Shown here: piece after piece, positions 44,034 through 54,000 of the stretch | Position numbering within the stretch: position 1 is the first letter of the stretch | How the letters are laid out: every line of letters starts with the position of its first letter | DNA from: CAUPWF01 sp964369775 | GTDB lineage: Bacteria; Bacillota; Clostridia; Lachnospirales; Lachnospiraceae | Length of the DNA: 64,000 bases | Reading direction: 5' to 3' | Assembly: GCA_964369775.1 (NCBI GenBank) | Contig: CAYJHQ010000003.1 | Coordinates: 59,903 to 123,902 of the forward strand | Made by a program: the position numbers and the translations under genes | The notes under the pieces: generated by a model | Database searches by the model: none | Seen by the model: the letters and a program-made list of their open reading frames with translations, nothing else | Told to the model about the DNA's origin: nothing

Positions 44034-45011
44034 ATGAAATATGCAGTAATAGGAACAAGTGATATAACAAGGCAATATGTCGCCAGCGCAAGCAGTACAA
44101 AGTTATGGTCACTAGAGGCAGTTTATTCTAGAAATATGGAAACAGGTCAAGCATTTGCCTATGAACATGGTGCGGATACAGTATATACGGATTTTGCAAA
44201 ATTTGCTGAAAGTACAAAGTTTGAAGCTGTATATGTTGCAAGTCCAAACGCATTTCACTATGAGCAGTGTAAAGTATTGTTAGAAAATAGAAAACATATA
44301 ATATGTGAAAAGCCGTTTACAACATATGAGTGGCAATTACGAGAATTATTCCAGCTAGCAGAGAAAAATGGTGTGATTTTGATGGAAGCCATTATGTTTA
44401 TGCACCAACCGAGCAAAGAAATACTGAAAAAGGCGATAGAGGATGTAGGGAAAGTATCTATGGTATTATTTGACAATTCTAGGCGCTCATCAAAGTATGA
44501 TGCGTATTTAAACGATGAGTTGCCAAATATATTTAATCCAGAGATGCATACAGGAGCCTTAATGGACATGGGGGTCTATACAATATTTCCAGCACTCTAT
44601 TACTTTGGAGAACCAAATGAAGTAGAAGTAAGTGCTTGTTTATTAGATAGTGGCGTAGATGGATTTGGCAGCATACATTTTCGATATGAAGATAAAGTAG
44701 TAGAGATGCGCTATTCAAAAATAGGAACAGCTACCACGGGCTCAGATATTCATGGGGAAAAAGGAAGCATAAAGATAGAATCAATACTCTACGTAGGTGG
44801 AATCAACGCTATAGGACTAAAAGGTGAGGAAAAAATATTAGCAGAGATAAAGCCAAAGAAAGCGTTGATGGCAAATGAAGCAAGAGACTTTTATAGCTAT
44901 ATTATGGGGGATGATAACGCCACTGAAACCTATGAAGAGTGCAAGAGAATGAGTATGTTGGTATGCAAGTACTTAGAAGAAATGAGAAGAAAAATAGGGT
45001 TGAGTTTCTAA
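44034..45011 (+). CDS. Gfo/Idh/MocA-family oxidoreductase
   Basis: 325 residues. N-terminal Rossmann domain with AVIGTSDITRQYV and VYVASPNAFHYEQCK, and the conserved Glu-Lys-Pro EKPFT (about 97-101). The C-terminal domain contains MDMGVYTIFPALYYFGEP, whose DxGxY segment holds the catalytic Asp/Tyr region of the family. NAD(P)-dependent sugar or polyol oxidoreductase; substrate unknown. Likely one unit with the ROK kinase upstream. Confidence 0.88.
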   Translation: MKYAVIGTSDITRQYVASASSTKLWSLEAVYSRNMETGQAFAYEHGADTVYTDFAKFAESTKFEAVYVASPNAFHYEQCKVLLENRKHIICEKPFTTYEWQLRELFQLAEKNGVILMEAIMFMHQPSKEILKKAIEDVGKVSMVLFDNSRRSSKYDAYLNDELPNIFNPEMHTGALMDMGVYTIFPALYYFGEPNEVEVSACLLDSGVDGFGSIHFRYEDKVVEMRYSKIGTATTGSDIHGEKGSIKIESILYVGGINAIGLKGEEKILAEIKPKKALMANEARDFYSYIMGDDNATETYEECKRMSMLVCKYLEEMRRKIGLSF

Positions 45012-45072
45012 AATATAAAACATATCAAATGTTTTTGATATCAAAAGGATGTGATATGAAAGTGAGGAGTCT

Positions 45073-45606
45073 ATGAATAACAAGAAGTTAATTAAAATTG
45101 TAGTTCCTATCGTTATGGTGGGAGTAGTAGTAGGGATTTGGTTTTCACAAAACAAAGAGGATGTAGTATTATCAAATAGTTCGGAAAGTGAATCAGAGCA
45201 ATCAGAGACTGCGTTGAATATTACCAGTGTTGAGCTTGACGAGTTGAAGGCACAAGAACTTCCAATTATCATTGATTTTGGAGCAGACTCCTGTGTTCCT
45301 TGTAAGGAGATGGCACCTGTGTTAGAAAAACTTAATGCAGAGCTAGAAGAGGAGGCTGTAATTAAGTTTGTAGATGTATGGAAAAACCCTGAAGCAGCTA
45401 CAGGATTTCCAGTGCAAGTCATTCCCACTCAAGTGTTCTATAATGCAGATGGCACACCGTACACTCCGAGTGAAGAGCTAGCTAGTAGTATAGAATTCAC
45501 TCAATACCAAGATCAAGAGTCAGGAGAAGTTATATATACTGTACATCAAGGTGGTTTGACCGAAGAGCAGATGAGAGCTATTCTTGAAGAGATGGGGGTA
45601 TCGTAG
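45073..45606 (+). CDS. Membrane-anchored thioredoxin-like protein
   Basis: 177 residues. N-terminal anchor (about 5-23), a Ser/Glu-rich linker, then a thioredoxin fold with the CVPC active site (about residues 76-79), followed by VIPTQVFYNADG with the cis-Pro. Extracytoplasmic thiol reductase, presumably kept reduced by the CcdA protein encoded directly downstream (the stop and next ATG are adjacent). RBS GAGGAG. Confidence 0.9.
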   Translation: MNNKKLIKIVVPIVMVGVVVGIWFSQNKEDVVLSNSSESESEQSETALNITSVELDELKAQELPIIIDFGADSCVPCKEMAPVLEKLNAELEEEAVIKFVDVWKNPEAATGFPVQVIPTQVFYNADGTPYTPSEELASSIEFTQYQDQESGEVIYTVHQGGLTEEQMRAILEEMGVS

Positions 45607-46296
45607 ATGGACGCTATGTTAGAATCAATTTCTAATCTTATCGTAGAAAGCACTTGGATTGCGCCGATATTGGCATTATTAGCAGGTGTGCTCACTTCAT
45701 TTACACCATGCGCACTGTCAAGTGTGCCACTAATTGTTGGATATGTAGGCGGTACGAGTGAACGCACGACAAAGAAAGCATTTTTACTATCAGGAACATT
45801 TGCACTAGGATCAGCTTTTACATTTACTATCTTAGGGATAGTAGCGACAATGGCAGGAAATTTAATGGGGAATTCATCTTCCATCTGGTATATAATTCTT
45901 GGTGTGCTTATGCTCCTTATGGCACTTCAGACATGGGGATTATATGAAATCATACCGTCAAGCTATTTGATATCAAAAACAAATCGAACAGGATACATAG
46001 GTGCTTTTATTGCAGGGATTTTAGGTGGTATCTTTTCATCGCCTTGTTCCACACCTGTATTAATTGCATTATTAGCAGTAGTTGCAAGCAGCGGAAATAT
46101 GTTATGGGGGACTTTGCTACTTTTACTATATGGAATTGGACATGGAATTCTAGCAGTCGTTTGTGGAACTTCAATTGGATTTGTGCAAAAGCTATCCAAA
46201 AGTGAAAAATATGGTAAACTAAGTAAATTGCTTAATGTAGTAATGGGAGTGCTAATGACTGCAATTGGATTCTATATGTTCTACTTAGGTTTTTAA
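45607..46296 (+). CDS. ccdA: CcdA-type cytochrome c biogenesis/thiol transporter
   Basis: 229 residues, six membrane helices. CcdA carries electrons from cytoplasmic thioredoxin across the membrane to extracytoplasmic thiol proteins. The two redox Cys are in TPCALSS (TM1, about residue 34) and SSPCSTPV (TM4), each with the Pro of the family pattern. ATG begins directly after the stop of the thioredoxin gene. No cytochrome c gene is nearby, so the thioredoxin is the partner. Confidence 0.9.
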   Translation: MDAMLESISNLIVESTWIAPILALLAGVLTSFTPCALSSVPLIVGYVGGTSERTTKKAFLLSGTFALGSAFTFTILGIVATMAGNLMGNSSSIWYIILGVLMLLMALQTWGLYEIIPSSYLISKTNRTGYIGAFIAGILGGIFSSPCSTPVLIALLAVVASSGNMLWGTLLLLLYGIGHGILAVVCGTSIGFVQKLSKSEKYGKLSKLLNVVMGVLMTAIGFYMFYLGF

Positions 46297-46339
46297 TAAA
46301 ATTTATATGTTTAATTATAAGAAGAGAGGTGCGTAATCT

Positions 46340-46909
46340 ATGGAACGGAAGTTTAAGGTAACTCTTAATTCACCAGTTATTTTATGGTTTGTATTTGTGT
46401 GTGTGGGAGCCTTAGTGTTGAGTATTATTACCGGAGGTTGGACCAATCATTTTCTTTTTTCAACTTATCGATCATCCATTATGTCGCCATTAACGTACAT
46501 AAGATTGTTTACCCACGTACTTGGGCATTCTAGTTGGGGGCATCTGATTGGAAATATGTCGTATATTTTGATTATAGGTCCTATGCTTGAAGAAAAATAT
46601 GGATCGAAATCTATTTTGAAAGTGATAATAATCACAGCACTTATTACGGGATTAATCAATGCTTTGTTATTTCCGAATACGGCACTTTTAGGGGCAAGCG
46701 GAGTGGTATTCGCATTTATATTGTTGACTTCATTCACTGGATTTAAGGACGGGGAAATACCTCTGACTTTTATCTTAGTGGCAGTGCTATATATCGGGCA
46801 ACAGATATATGATGGTATTATGATTCAAGATAATGTATCTAATCTGACACATATCGTAGGAGGAGTCGTAGGAGCGTTTATAGGCTATAACTGGAATAAG
46901 AGAAAATAA
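46340..46909 (+). CDS. Rhomboid-family intramembrane protease
   Basis: 189 residues with about six membrane helices. The catalytic Ser is in GASGVVFAF (about 118-126), the His in NLTHIVGGVVGAFIGY (about residue 171), and the TM2 signature HLIGNMSY has the HxxxN oxyanion residues. Substrates unknown. RBS GAGAGG. Convergent with the amylase gene, only two bases between the stop codons and no visible terminator. Confidence 0.85.
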   Translation: MERKFKVTLNSPVILWFVFVCVGALVLSIITGGWTNHFLFSTYRSSIMSPLTYIRLFTHVLGHSSWGHLIGNMSYILIIGPMLEEKYGSKSILKVIIITALITGLINALLFPNTALLGASGVVFAFILLTSFTGFKDGEIPLTFILVAVLYIGQQIYDGIMIQDNVSNLTHIVGGVVGAFIGYNWNKRK

Positions 46910-46911
46910 TA

Positions 46912-48363
46912 CTAGTGCAAATAGGTATTCTCTACATATACACTTACACTACCGCCATTTACAGGGAAGGTTGCACAGCCATCACTGCCGATAACAATTG
47001 TGGCATTACAGTTACCTAAAGCATCTATCATAGTCTTACCGATAAAAGATTCACCCATGCACATCTGTAAAGTACCTTGATTTCTATCAGACATAATGAC
47101 TGCAAGACCGGAATGGGAATAGTTGGAATCACCCATTCTTGTAAATCCAACTACATCAGGGCTATGAAAATAATCGACTTGTTCTCCGTAAGCTAAGTCG
47201 TATCTGATTTTTAATAGCATCTCTAGTCTCTTCCCAATTGGTGGGATTGCACTATGTGAAATCCCATAAAGATCTCCGTAGAATACACATGGGAGACCAT
47301 CTTTACGTAATAAAATAAGGGAATAAGCATGTAGTTTGAACCAACTAGCAACCCAGCTTTCGAGTGCTTGCCCAGGTTGAGTATCGTGATTATCTACAAG
47401 GGTTACAGCTCGTTTTGGTCGCTCTTTTACTAAAGTACCATCAAGGATTTTACTCATATCAAAGTTGCCATCACTGGTAGAAGCTTTGTGAAAATTATAA
47501 TGAAGGGGAACATCAAAAAGTTGTAGGCTATGAGCGGTCTTATCTAAATAAAATAGCAGCGAAGATAGATGTGGATTCCAATATTCACCAACAGCAAAAA
47601 GTTCTTTATCAGAAGCTTTACGCATTTCTAATATCCAATCTAAAATCTTAGAAAATTTAATATGCTTAACCGCATCCATTCGAAACCCATCTACACCTGT
47701 CACATCGAGATACCACTTCCCCCAATTTACTAGTTCTTGGAAAGTTTCAGGATTATCAAAATCTAAGTCTGCACCCATCAAATAATCATAATTCCCCATT
47801 TCAATATCAATTTGCTCAGCCCAACTTTTGTCTTTGAAGAGATAGATGGCAGACTGCTGTGCCAAATCATCCCAATCACAACCATCAAAATGGGTATGAT
47901 TCCAAGTAAAAGTAGAGTATTTTCCGTTTCGACCAGGGAAATTAAACACAGTCCATGCATCGATTTCACGTTCGCTAATTACCTGTGTACGATCTTTTGA
48001 ATTAATGATTTGAGCCATAATCCTCTCTTTATCATCAGCACCCATTCTATGGTTGAACACTACATCAGCATGGACTTTTAGCCCAGCATTTTGCAAGGAT
48101 TTAATGGCGCGGAGATACTCCGCTTTTGTTCCATATTTAGTAGGTAGTGTTCCCTTTTGGTTAAATTCTCCAAGGTCATACATATCATATACACCATACC
48201 CTACGTCATTTTTGCCATTAGCGCATTTGTAGGCAGGGGGAAGCCAAATATCAGTGATTTTAAGGTCTGCAATGGAAGTTGCACTGTCAGTTGCTGTATT
48301 CCAAAGAGTAGAGTCAGCAGGTAAGTACCATTCGAAAAATTGTAATAAGGTGCGATTTCTCAT
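46912..48363 (-). CDS. Alpha-amylase, intracellular type (GH13)
   Basis: 483 residues without a signal peptide, so cytoplasmic. GH13 conserved regions: DVVFNHR (region I), GVDGFRMDAVKHI (region II, nucleophile Asp), AVGEYWNP (region III, acid Glu) and LVDNHDTQ (region IV, transition-state Asp). It fits the GH13_5 intracellular subfamily (LLQFFEWYLP and WLPPAYKC at the N-terminus), which hydrolyses short maltodextrins or glycogen. RBS AAAGGAGA. Divergent from the sipW operon. Confidence 0.93.
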   Translation of the reverse strand: MRNRTLLQFFEWYLPADSTLWNTATDSATSIADLKITDIWLPPAYKCANGKNDVGYGVYDMYDLGEFNQKGTLPTKYGTKAEYLRAIKSLQNAGLKVHADVVFNHRMGADDKERIMAQIINSKDRTQVISEREIDAWTVFNFPGRNGKYSTFTWNHTHFDGCDWDDLAQQSAIYLFKDKSWAEQIDIEMGNYDYLMGADLDFDNPETFQELVNWGKWYLDVTGVDGFRMDAVKHIKFSKILDWILEMRKASDKELFAVGEYWNPHLSSLLFYLDKTAHSLQLFDVPLHYNFHKASTSDGNFDMSKILDGTLVKERPKRAVTLVDNHDTQPGQALESWVASWFKLHAYSLILLRKDGLPCVFYGDLYGISHSAIPPIGKRLEMLLKIRYDLAYGEQVDYFHSPDVVGFTRMGDSNYSHSGLAVIMSDRNQGTLQMCMGESFIGKTMIDALGNCNATIVIGSDGCATFPVNGGSVSVYVENTYLH

Positions 48364-48493
48364 TATATATCTCCTTTGGCATGCGTGATTTTTATAAATA
48401 ACAGTATAACATACAAGTGTTAAAACATGAAAAAAATGGAAGTTTATATTCGAAAATAATTCACATAATAGATAAAAAAGGTTGTAGATAATT

Positions 48494-49087
48494 ATGAAAA
48501 GAGCGAGTTATAAAGTGAAAATATTTTTTACTATCTTAGGATGTCTATTTCTAACTGTTATTATTTTCATTAATGTAACATTGATAGTAAAAGCATTTTT
48601 ATATCCAAAACAAATTCCAGATGTACTAGGTATTAGTCCCCTCATTGTATTATCTGGATCGATGGCTCCAACATTTGATGCAGAATCACTCATCTTCGTA
48701 GAAAATGTAGGGGAAAAAGAATTGGGTGTTGGTGATGTGGTTACTTACCTAGTAGATGAAGTCGCTGTTACACATCGCATTGTAGGTACTAAAAAGGTAG
48801 ATGGAGAGATCCGTTTTGAGATGAAGGGAGATGCCAATGATGCTAGTGACAGTGAATTAGTGAGTGAAGAACAAGTGGAAGGTAGATATGTAGGCCATGT
48901 GAAAGGCTTAGGTGGATTTTTTATGTTTATGCAGACGCCACTTGGAATTTTTCTATTTGGGATGTTGCCCATTATTATAGCAGTAACATTTATCCTAGAT
49001 AGGCAGAATAAAGAATTGAGGAATCAAAAATTTTTGATGAATGAGATGGAAAAATCACTGAAGCATAGAAAGGAAGGGAAAGATTAA
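48494..49087 (+). CDS. sipW: SipW-type signal peptidase I
   Basis: 197 residues. N-terminal membrane helix (about 11-35), then the nucleophile Ser56 in LSGSMAPT, DVVTYLVDE and His94 in VTHRIVG. His replaces the usual general-base Lys, the mark of the ER/SipW type rather than the ordinary bacterial type. C-terminal helix about 146-168. In Bacillus, SipW processes TasA-type biofilm-fibre proteins. It heads an operon of four exported proteins; the next ATG overlaps its stop by one base. RBS weak. Confidence 0.92.
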   Translation: MKRASYKVKIFFTILGCLFLTVIIFINVTLIVKAFLYPKQIPDVLGISPLIVLSGSMAPTFDAESLIFVENVGEKELGVGDVVTYLVDEVAVTHRIVGTKKVDGEIRFEMKGDANDASDSELVSEEQVEGRYVGHVKGLGGFFMFMQTPLGIFLFGMLPIIIAVTFILDRQNKELRNQKFLMNEMEKSLKHRKEGKD

Positions 49088-49677
49088 TGGAAAAAATGAG
49101 AAAAGAAAGATCAAAGGCAATATGGATATGGGTGATAGCAATTATTCTAGTACTGATTACGACTACAATTTTAACAGTTACACTAGCAAGGTATACGAGC
49201 ACTTCTACAGGAACAGGAACAGTAAATGTAGGGCAATGGACCAATATTCAATTTGAAGGGGCGACGCCAGAGACAGCAACTTTTAACTTTGATCTATCAG
49301 ATACCAAGAACACAAATAACAACGTGTTAGAATCCCAAATCGCACCAGGTGATGAGGGGAGTTTTGAAGTTACATTTGGTCCAGCAGAAGTTGCGTATAC
49401 CTATAGCCTTACTGTGGATAATATTAATCCAGCTGTAGCTGGAAATCCAGCGATTAAATTTTATAGCGATGAAGAGATGACTACTTTGTTGACGCCAGAT
49501 ACGAATATCAAGGTGAGCCTAACAGCAGCTCAAGCAGGGTTTACAAAGACCATATATTGGCAATGGGCGTATGAAGGGGGAATTGATGAAGATGATACAG
49601 CAGACGGATTGGCAGATGATAGCTTAACTTTCAATATCTATATTACAGCAACTCAAGATGGACCGACGACAACGTAG
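49087..49677 (+). CDS. TasA/camelysin-like exported protein
   Basis: 196 residues. Basic N-terminus, one hydrophobic segment (about 11-33) and then ARYTSTSTGTGTVNVGQW, the SipW-type cleavage region and first strand of TasA/CalY proteins. The mature part is acidic and beta-rich with a FNFDLSD strand and YSLTVDNI. Probable fibre subunit or surface protein, processed by the SipW peptidase upstream. The end overlaps the next gene by 20 bases. Confidence 0.82.
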   Translation: MEKMRKERSKAIWIWVIAIILVLITTTILTVTLARYTSTSTGTGTVNVGQWTNIQFEGATPETATFNFDLSDTKNTNNNVLESQIAPGDEGSFEVTFGPAEVAYTYSLTVDNINPAVAGNPAIKFYSDEEMTTLLTPDTNIKVSLTAAQAGFTKTIYWQWAYEGGIDEDDTADGLADDSLTFNIYITATQDGPTTT

Positions 49678-50185
49678 GCTGATTATAATCAGTAGCAGTT
49701 TAAGCGCCTTTATTTTCGTAGCAGTTACACTCTCTAGCTATCAAGCAGAATATATAGGTACTGGAAATGCAGAAGTGGCGACCTTTTATGTAGAGGGAAT
49801 CTATACAGAGCAATTTCAGATCAGTTTAGAAAAACTTTCATCAAGCAAGCCGAATGAGCTATCATTTTCAGTTGTAAATTATCAAGAAGGTATAGAGAGC
49901 GAAGTAGTTCAAGAGTATCAAATACTAATAAAATCTACAGGAAATTTACCCCTTAATTTCTCGCTAATAGGATCAGAGGCAATTGATGATATAGAAGATG
50001 GAGTTTTAGTGTACGACGAAACGAGTGGTTATTACGAATCTAAGATAGGAGTGTTGCAGCTTGGAGAAGTGAAGCATTCCTATTTATTACAAGTAGAAGT
50101 GGCAAGTAACGATGATAAATATAGTACTGAGATTGATGCAATTGAGATTATAATCAAATCAAAACAAAAGGAGAACTCACTTTGA
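49658..50185 (+). CDS. TasA-like exported protein, second copy
   Basis: 175 residues; ATG 49658 lies inside the preceding gene without a clear RBS, so it relies on translational coupling. An N-terminal hydrophobic segment (about 8-26) is followed by YQAEYIGTGNAEVATFYVE, the same G-A-V-A pattern as the TasA-like gene before it. The rest is acidic and beta-strand-rich, ending in a Lys-rich tail. Minor fibre component or assembly factor is the inference; strict family membership is uncertain. Confidence 0.65.
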   Translation: MDRRQRRLIIISSSLSAFIFVAVTLSSYQAEYIGTGNAEVATFYVEGIYTEQFQISLEKLSSSKPNELSFSVVNYQEGIESEVVQEYQILIKSTGNLPLNFSLIGSEAIDDIEDGVLVYDETSGYYESKIGVLQLGEVKHSYLLQVEVASNDDKYSTEIDAIEIIIKSKQKENSL

Positions 50186-51033
50186 GTAGAGTACAGGGAG
50201 AATGGAAGAAAAAGAGCGGTTTAATCATCATTGTTATAGTTGGCTTTTTTTTAATAGGAATGACTTATGCCTTCTATGTAGCAGAAGATAAAAGCGCTAT
50301 ATTTTTAGGAGGAACAAAGGCGTTTTATTTTGAAAGTGATATTTTAGGAAAGCCAGAGAATGAAGTATCCTACATTGTGTCCAATTACGATATTGGGGAA
50401 GAATTGACATTTCATATACGAAATTATGAAGATGATTTCCGCATGTCTGAAGAAGATATCACATATGAAATCAGTGCAAAAAAAGTGCTACAATCAGGTG
50501 AGGTAGAGGATATTACCGAGCGAATTGTACCAAAATCAGACCATGATGAAACAGGAGGCTATCAACTAGAAGAAGAGTATCCAGAAGATGTATTTGCTCT
50601 TGTTTTATCAGAAGTAGATTTTCAAAATCAAGAGGCAGAAATTATTGTCACAGCAAGGTCGCTTGAACCATTTACATCGACTCTAGAAGCAGAGTTTAGT
50701 GTATTTCAGCCTTTTGATAATGCATTTGTCACAGTAAATGAAAACAGCGGTGAATATACAGCTAGTGCTACTATTAGTTCATATGAATACGAAGGTGAAA
50801 TTATAGTACAGTACACAAATTCCATATATCCGGATCGAACAAATGCGTATATTGTAAGAAGCGATGTGGATAGGGAGCCACTCATCACTTTGGGGACAGG
50901 TGAAGAAAAGAGTCAGATGACGATAGAGATGGGAACTTTTTCCGCTTTTAAAATGACCTTTTTTAAAGATAATTCGGATTATGAAGTGACAACAAAGGAT
51001 ATTTTGTTACTCATAGGAGGAAGTGGAGTATGA
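50182..51033 (+). CDS. Signal-anchored surface protein of the SipW operon
   Basis: 283 residues from a TTG start at 50182, with AAAGGAG eight bases upstream; the TTGA overlaps the previous stop. Basic N-terminus and one hydrophobic segment (about 12-32) precede YAFYVAEDKSAIFLGGTKAFYFE, again similar to the region after a SipW-type signal. The mature domain is acidic, with repeated beta-strand patterns (FHIRNYEDDFRMSE, EYTASATISSYEYEGE). No anchor or sortase motif at the C-terminus. Not recognised as a named family. Confidence 0.65.
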   Translation: MSRVQGEWKKKSGLIIIVIVGFFLIGMTYAFYVAEDKSAIFLGGTKAFYFESDILGKPENEVSYIVSNYDIGEELTFHIRNYEDDFRMSEEDITYEISAKKVLQSGEVEDITERIVPKSDHDETGGYQLEEEYPEDVFALVLSEVDFQNQEAEIIVTARSLEPFTSTLEAEFSVFQPFDNAFVTVNENSGEYTASATISSYEYEGEIIVQYTNSIYPDRTNAYIVRSDVDREPLITLGTGEEKSQMTIEMGTFSAFKMTFFKDNSDYEVTTKDILLLIGGSGV

Positions 51034-54000
51034 GAAAGAGGATTAAAAAGATTACGCCACTATTAGGAGTAATCTTTCTTTTTTTGTATGTTATATGGAG
51101 TAGAAATTTGGAACAATCAGCAAAAGCGATGAGTGTTCCTATTTATTCTGCTGTCTTAAGTAGTGGAGTAGAACTTACCACAGAGGGTGTTGCAAGTCAT
51201 ACTTTATATCCAGGGAGTGATGAAAATGCCATTGAAACCCTAACTATTACCTTTACGGAAAATCTAGATAAACCTTCTCAGATGACGGTGTCGGTTCCCC
51301 CAGGAATGTCTTTTTGGGGTGAAGTGTTGTACAGTGATTCATTTATAGAAAGGGGAACTATGCCAACATCGACATATACTACTTATGACAAGGACATTGA
51401 CTTAGAGGGAATACAACAAGGAACAGGAAGCTACGTCAATGAAGAAGCAGGGACATTTGTCATCTCCTTGCCAGCACTTGTAAAAGGGGATGAAATTCAT
51501 GTGAACATCAATTATGATAGGCAGATATGGTCTCATATGGGAAACGAACCCGTCACAAATAGTACAGCTATATCTACTGTTCATATAGAAGGTGTAAATA
51601 CACATACAAAATCTATTGAAGATATCTACGTCTCAGCATCACATTTAGCATCAGGTTTTTTTCTTTACTTTCCACCAAAATCAGAAGGAGGAACAGAGAC
51701 GGTAGGATTAGATAATGAGGGGACGTTTCCAGTTGCATTGCTTCCTCCTTATAGAGGGGTGAATAATATGGAGTTACACGTAAAAGAAGCGACATATACA
51801 ATAGACCGCCCCTATCATGGGACAGGAGCGGATAGAGTATATGCTGATTATGTAGCAGGAAGCTGTGGTGAATTGGAAAATGAAAAAATTTCAGTGGAGG
51901 AGACGAGTACTCAAGTAATCATAAAGATTCAAGATTACGTACATGTAGTAGGGAGTAGATTTCCAGTATCATTTTACTTTAGTTCAAGCAAATTTGCGGT
52001 AGGGCAAGAGCTAGCTATTAATGGAAGTATCAGTCTATCACCTTATATAGGGGAGCAAAACTTACCAACCCAAGGATCTACAGGAACAAAATCACTTCGC
52101 ATTGCATCTGAAGACGTTAATTTAATCTTGTATTCAGCTTCAGCTTCCTTTAATACAAAGTCCTATCAAGAAGGAGATGGTATGGAGCTACTTGGAATTA
52201 TGGGGTTTGAAAACACAGGAGGAGATGATGCAACACAGACAGAAGTGCATTACCAGTTCGATATAGGAACGAGCGAAGGAAATAGAAATAAATTAGATGT
52301 TGTAGCAGTCAATTTGCCATTTCCTACGGTCAATGATGGTGAAGTTCCAGATATTTATATTGAGTTTGTAGATGAATATGGAGAAAATGGATTTACACGT
52401 GTAGTAAATGACCGCACCAATACGAGGAATGAAACCAAGGTTGCTTCTTATATCGTAATCGACCATACTATTTCACAAAATAAAGAGTATGCAGTAACTG
52501 AAGGGGAATTTATAGAAGGAAAAACGTATTATATCAAATCGGTTCGTTATACAATACCATTAATCAAAGCAGTATCGGTCTGTGGGAGCTATGACAGTGG
52601 TGCAATCGGAGGTATATATGGGTATGCAATTGCGCCGTTAGGAAGTGAAGGAAATACAGTAGCACAATCAAAGTTGACCATGAGACCAAGTAATGCACAA
52701 TTCTTGCTCGATCAAGAGAGAAACTTCACTATACAAGCATCCCCATCCACCTGGGAAATTCCAATACTCCTTTCAGGAATCACTACAGATAAGCAGACGA
52801 TAGATGAAATAGAAAGTATTTCAAATGTGGTTCCAGGTGAGAAAATCAGGGTAAAGGCAGAATTAGGGATGCATGATTATCCATACACCAATTCTACAAA
52901 CGTACCAAATCCATTGGTGTTTATAATAGAACCGGATGGATTCAAGATAAACAGTGTAGAGGTGTATCGCCAGATGAAAGAAAACGTTGAGCCATTAGGG
53001 TATACGAAGACTTTTATTAAGACATTAACAAATGGGGATAAAGCGTACCAGCTTGAGTTAGATGAGGGGTATTCATTGTATGACTTAAATTATTTATATG
53101 ATATACCCACATCTACGACAAGGCTAATACCTAGCAATAGACCTGTAATTGAAGTGGAGTTTTTGCCTGATATTAAATTGGAAAATACGTTTATTAATTT
53201 AGACGAGTTAATCTTTGTGGCGGATAAAAATATTACTCAAGATGGAACAGGGGCATACGATGGATATGAAGTGTTTGATGAACATGACTTGCATCCTACT
53301 AAGAATTATATTGCAAAGTCAAAGGATACAGATATTGTAAATATTAATGTCAATAAGAATGACCTAGCAGTAGTGACTAGCATTGATAGTAGTTGGCAGA
53401 CAGAAAAAAAGGTTTCGAACGAAGGAATAGAGACAAAGGAAAATTATTTTCAGTATGTTTTACAAGTAGATAATCAGACAGCGGGAAGTATTCGAATTGA
53501 AAACAACGAATTTTATGTGCCAATTCCAGAAGGGGTGACACTTGTGGCAGAACCTAGCATCAAAGGGAGTGGCCATTTAATGGATTTGCAGTATTCAAAT
53601 ATAGCAACGGTAGAGACGATTCATACAGTGGAAGATTGGAGCGATGAGGTAGAAGATTATGAAGCAGTTACTATGATTAAGATGACAGGAAATAAAAACT
53701 ATTCAATTATTCCATCCCTAGCTAGGATTGGATTAGAAGTTCCGCTAATATACGATGGTGTGGTAGGAATTGAGGAGGCGGGAGAATCTATTTCTTTATA
53801 TTCGTACCAATTACAAAAAATGTCAGAGGATGACTCATTTGAAGGAAGTGAGCCAAACCCCACAAACGCCGTTTTTTTAGAAAAATGCTACGTCATTAGA
53901 GAAGAAACAGAAGTAGTTGCAGAAATAGATAGACCAGAGTTAGGAAACACAAGCATATCGTTAGATGCATTAACTGAAAATATTGATTTATACGTAACCG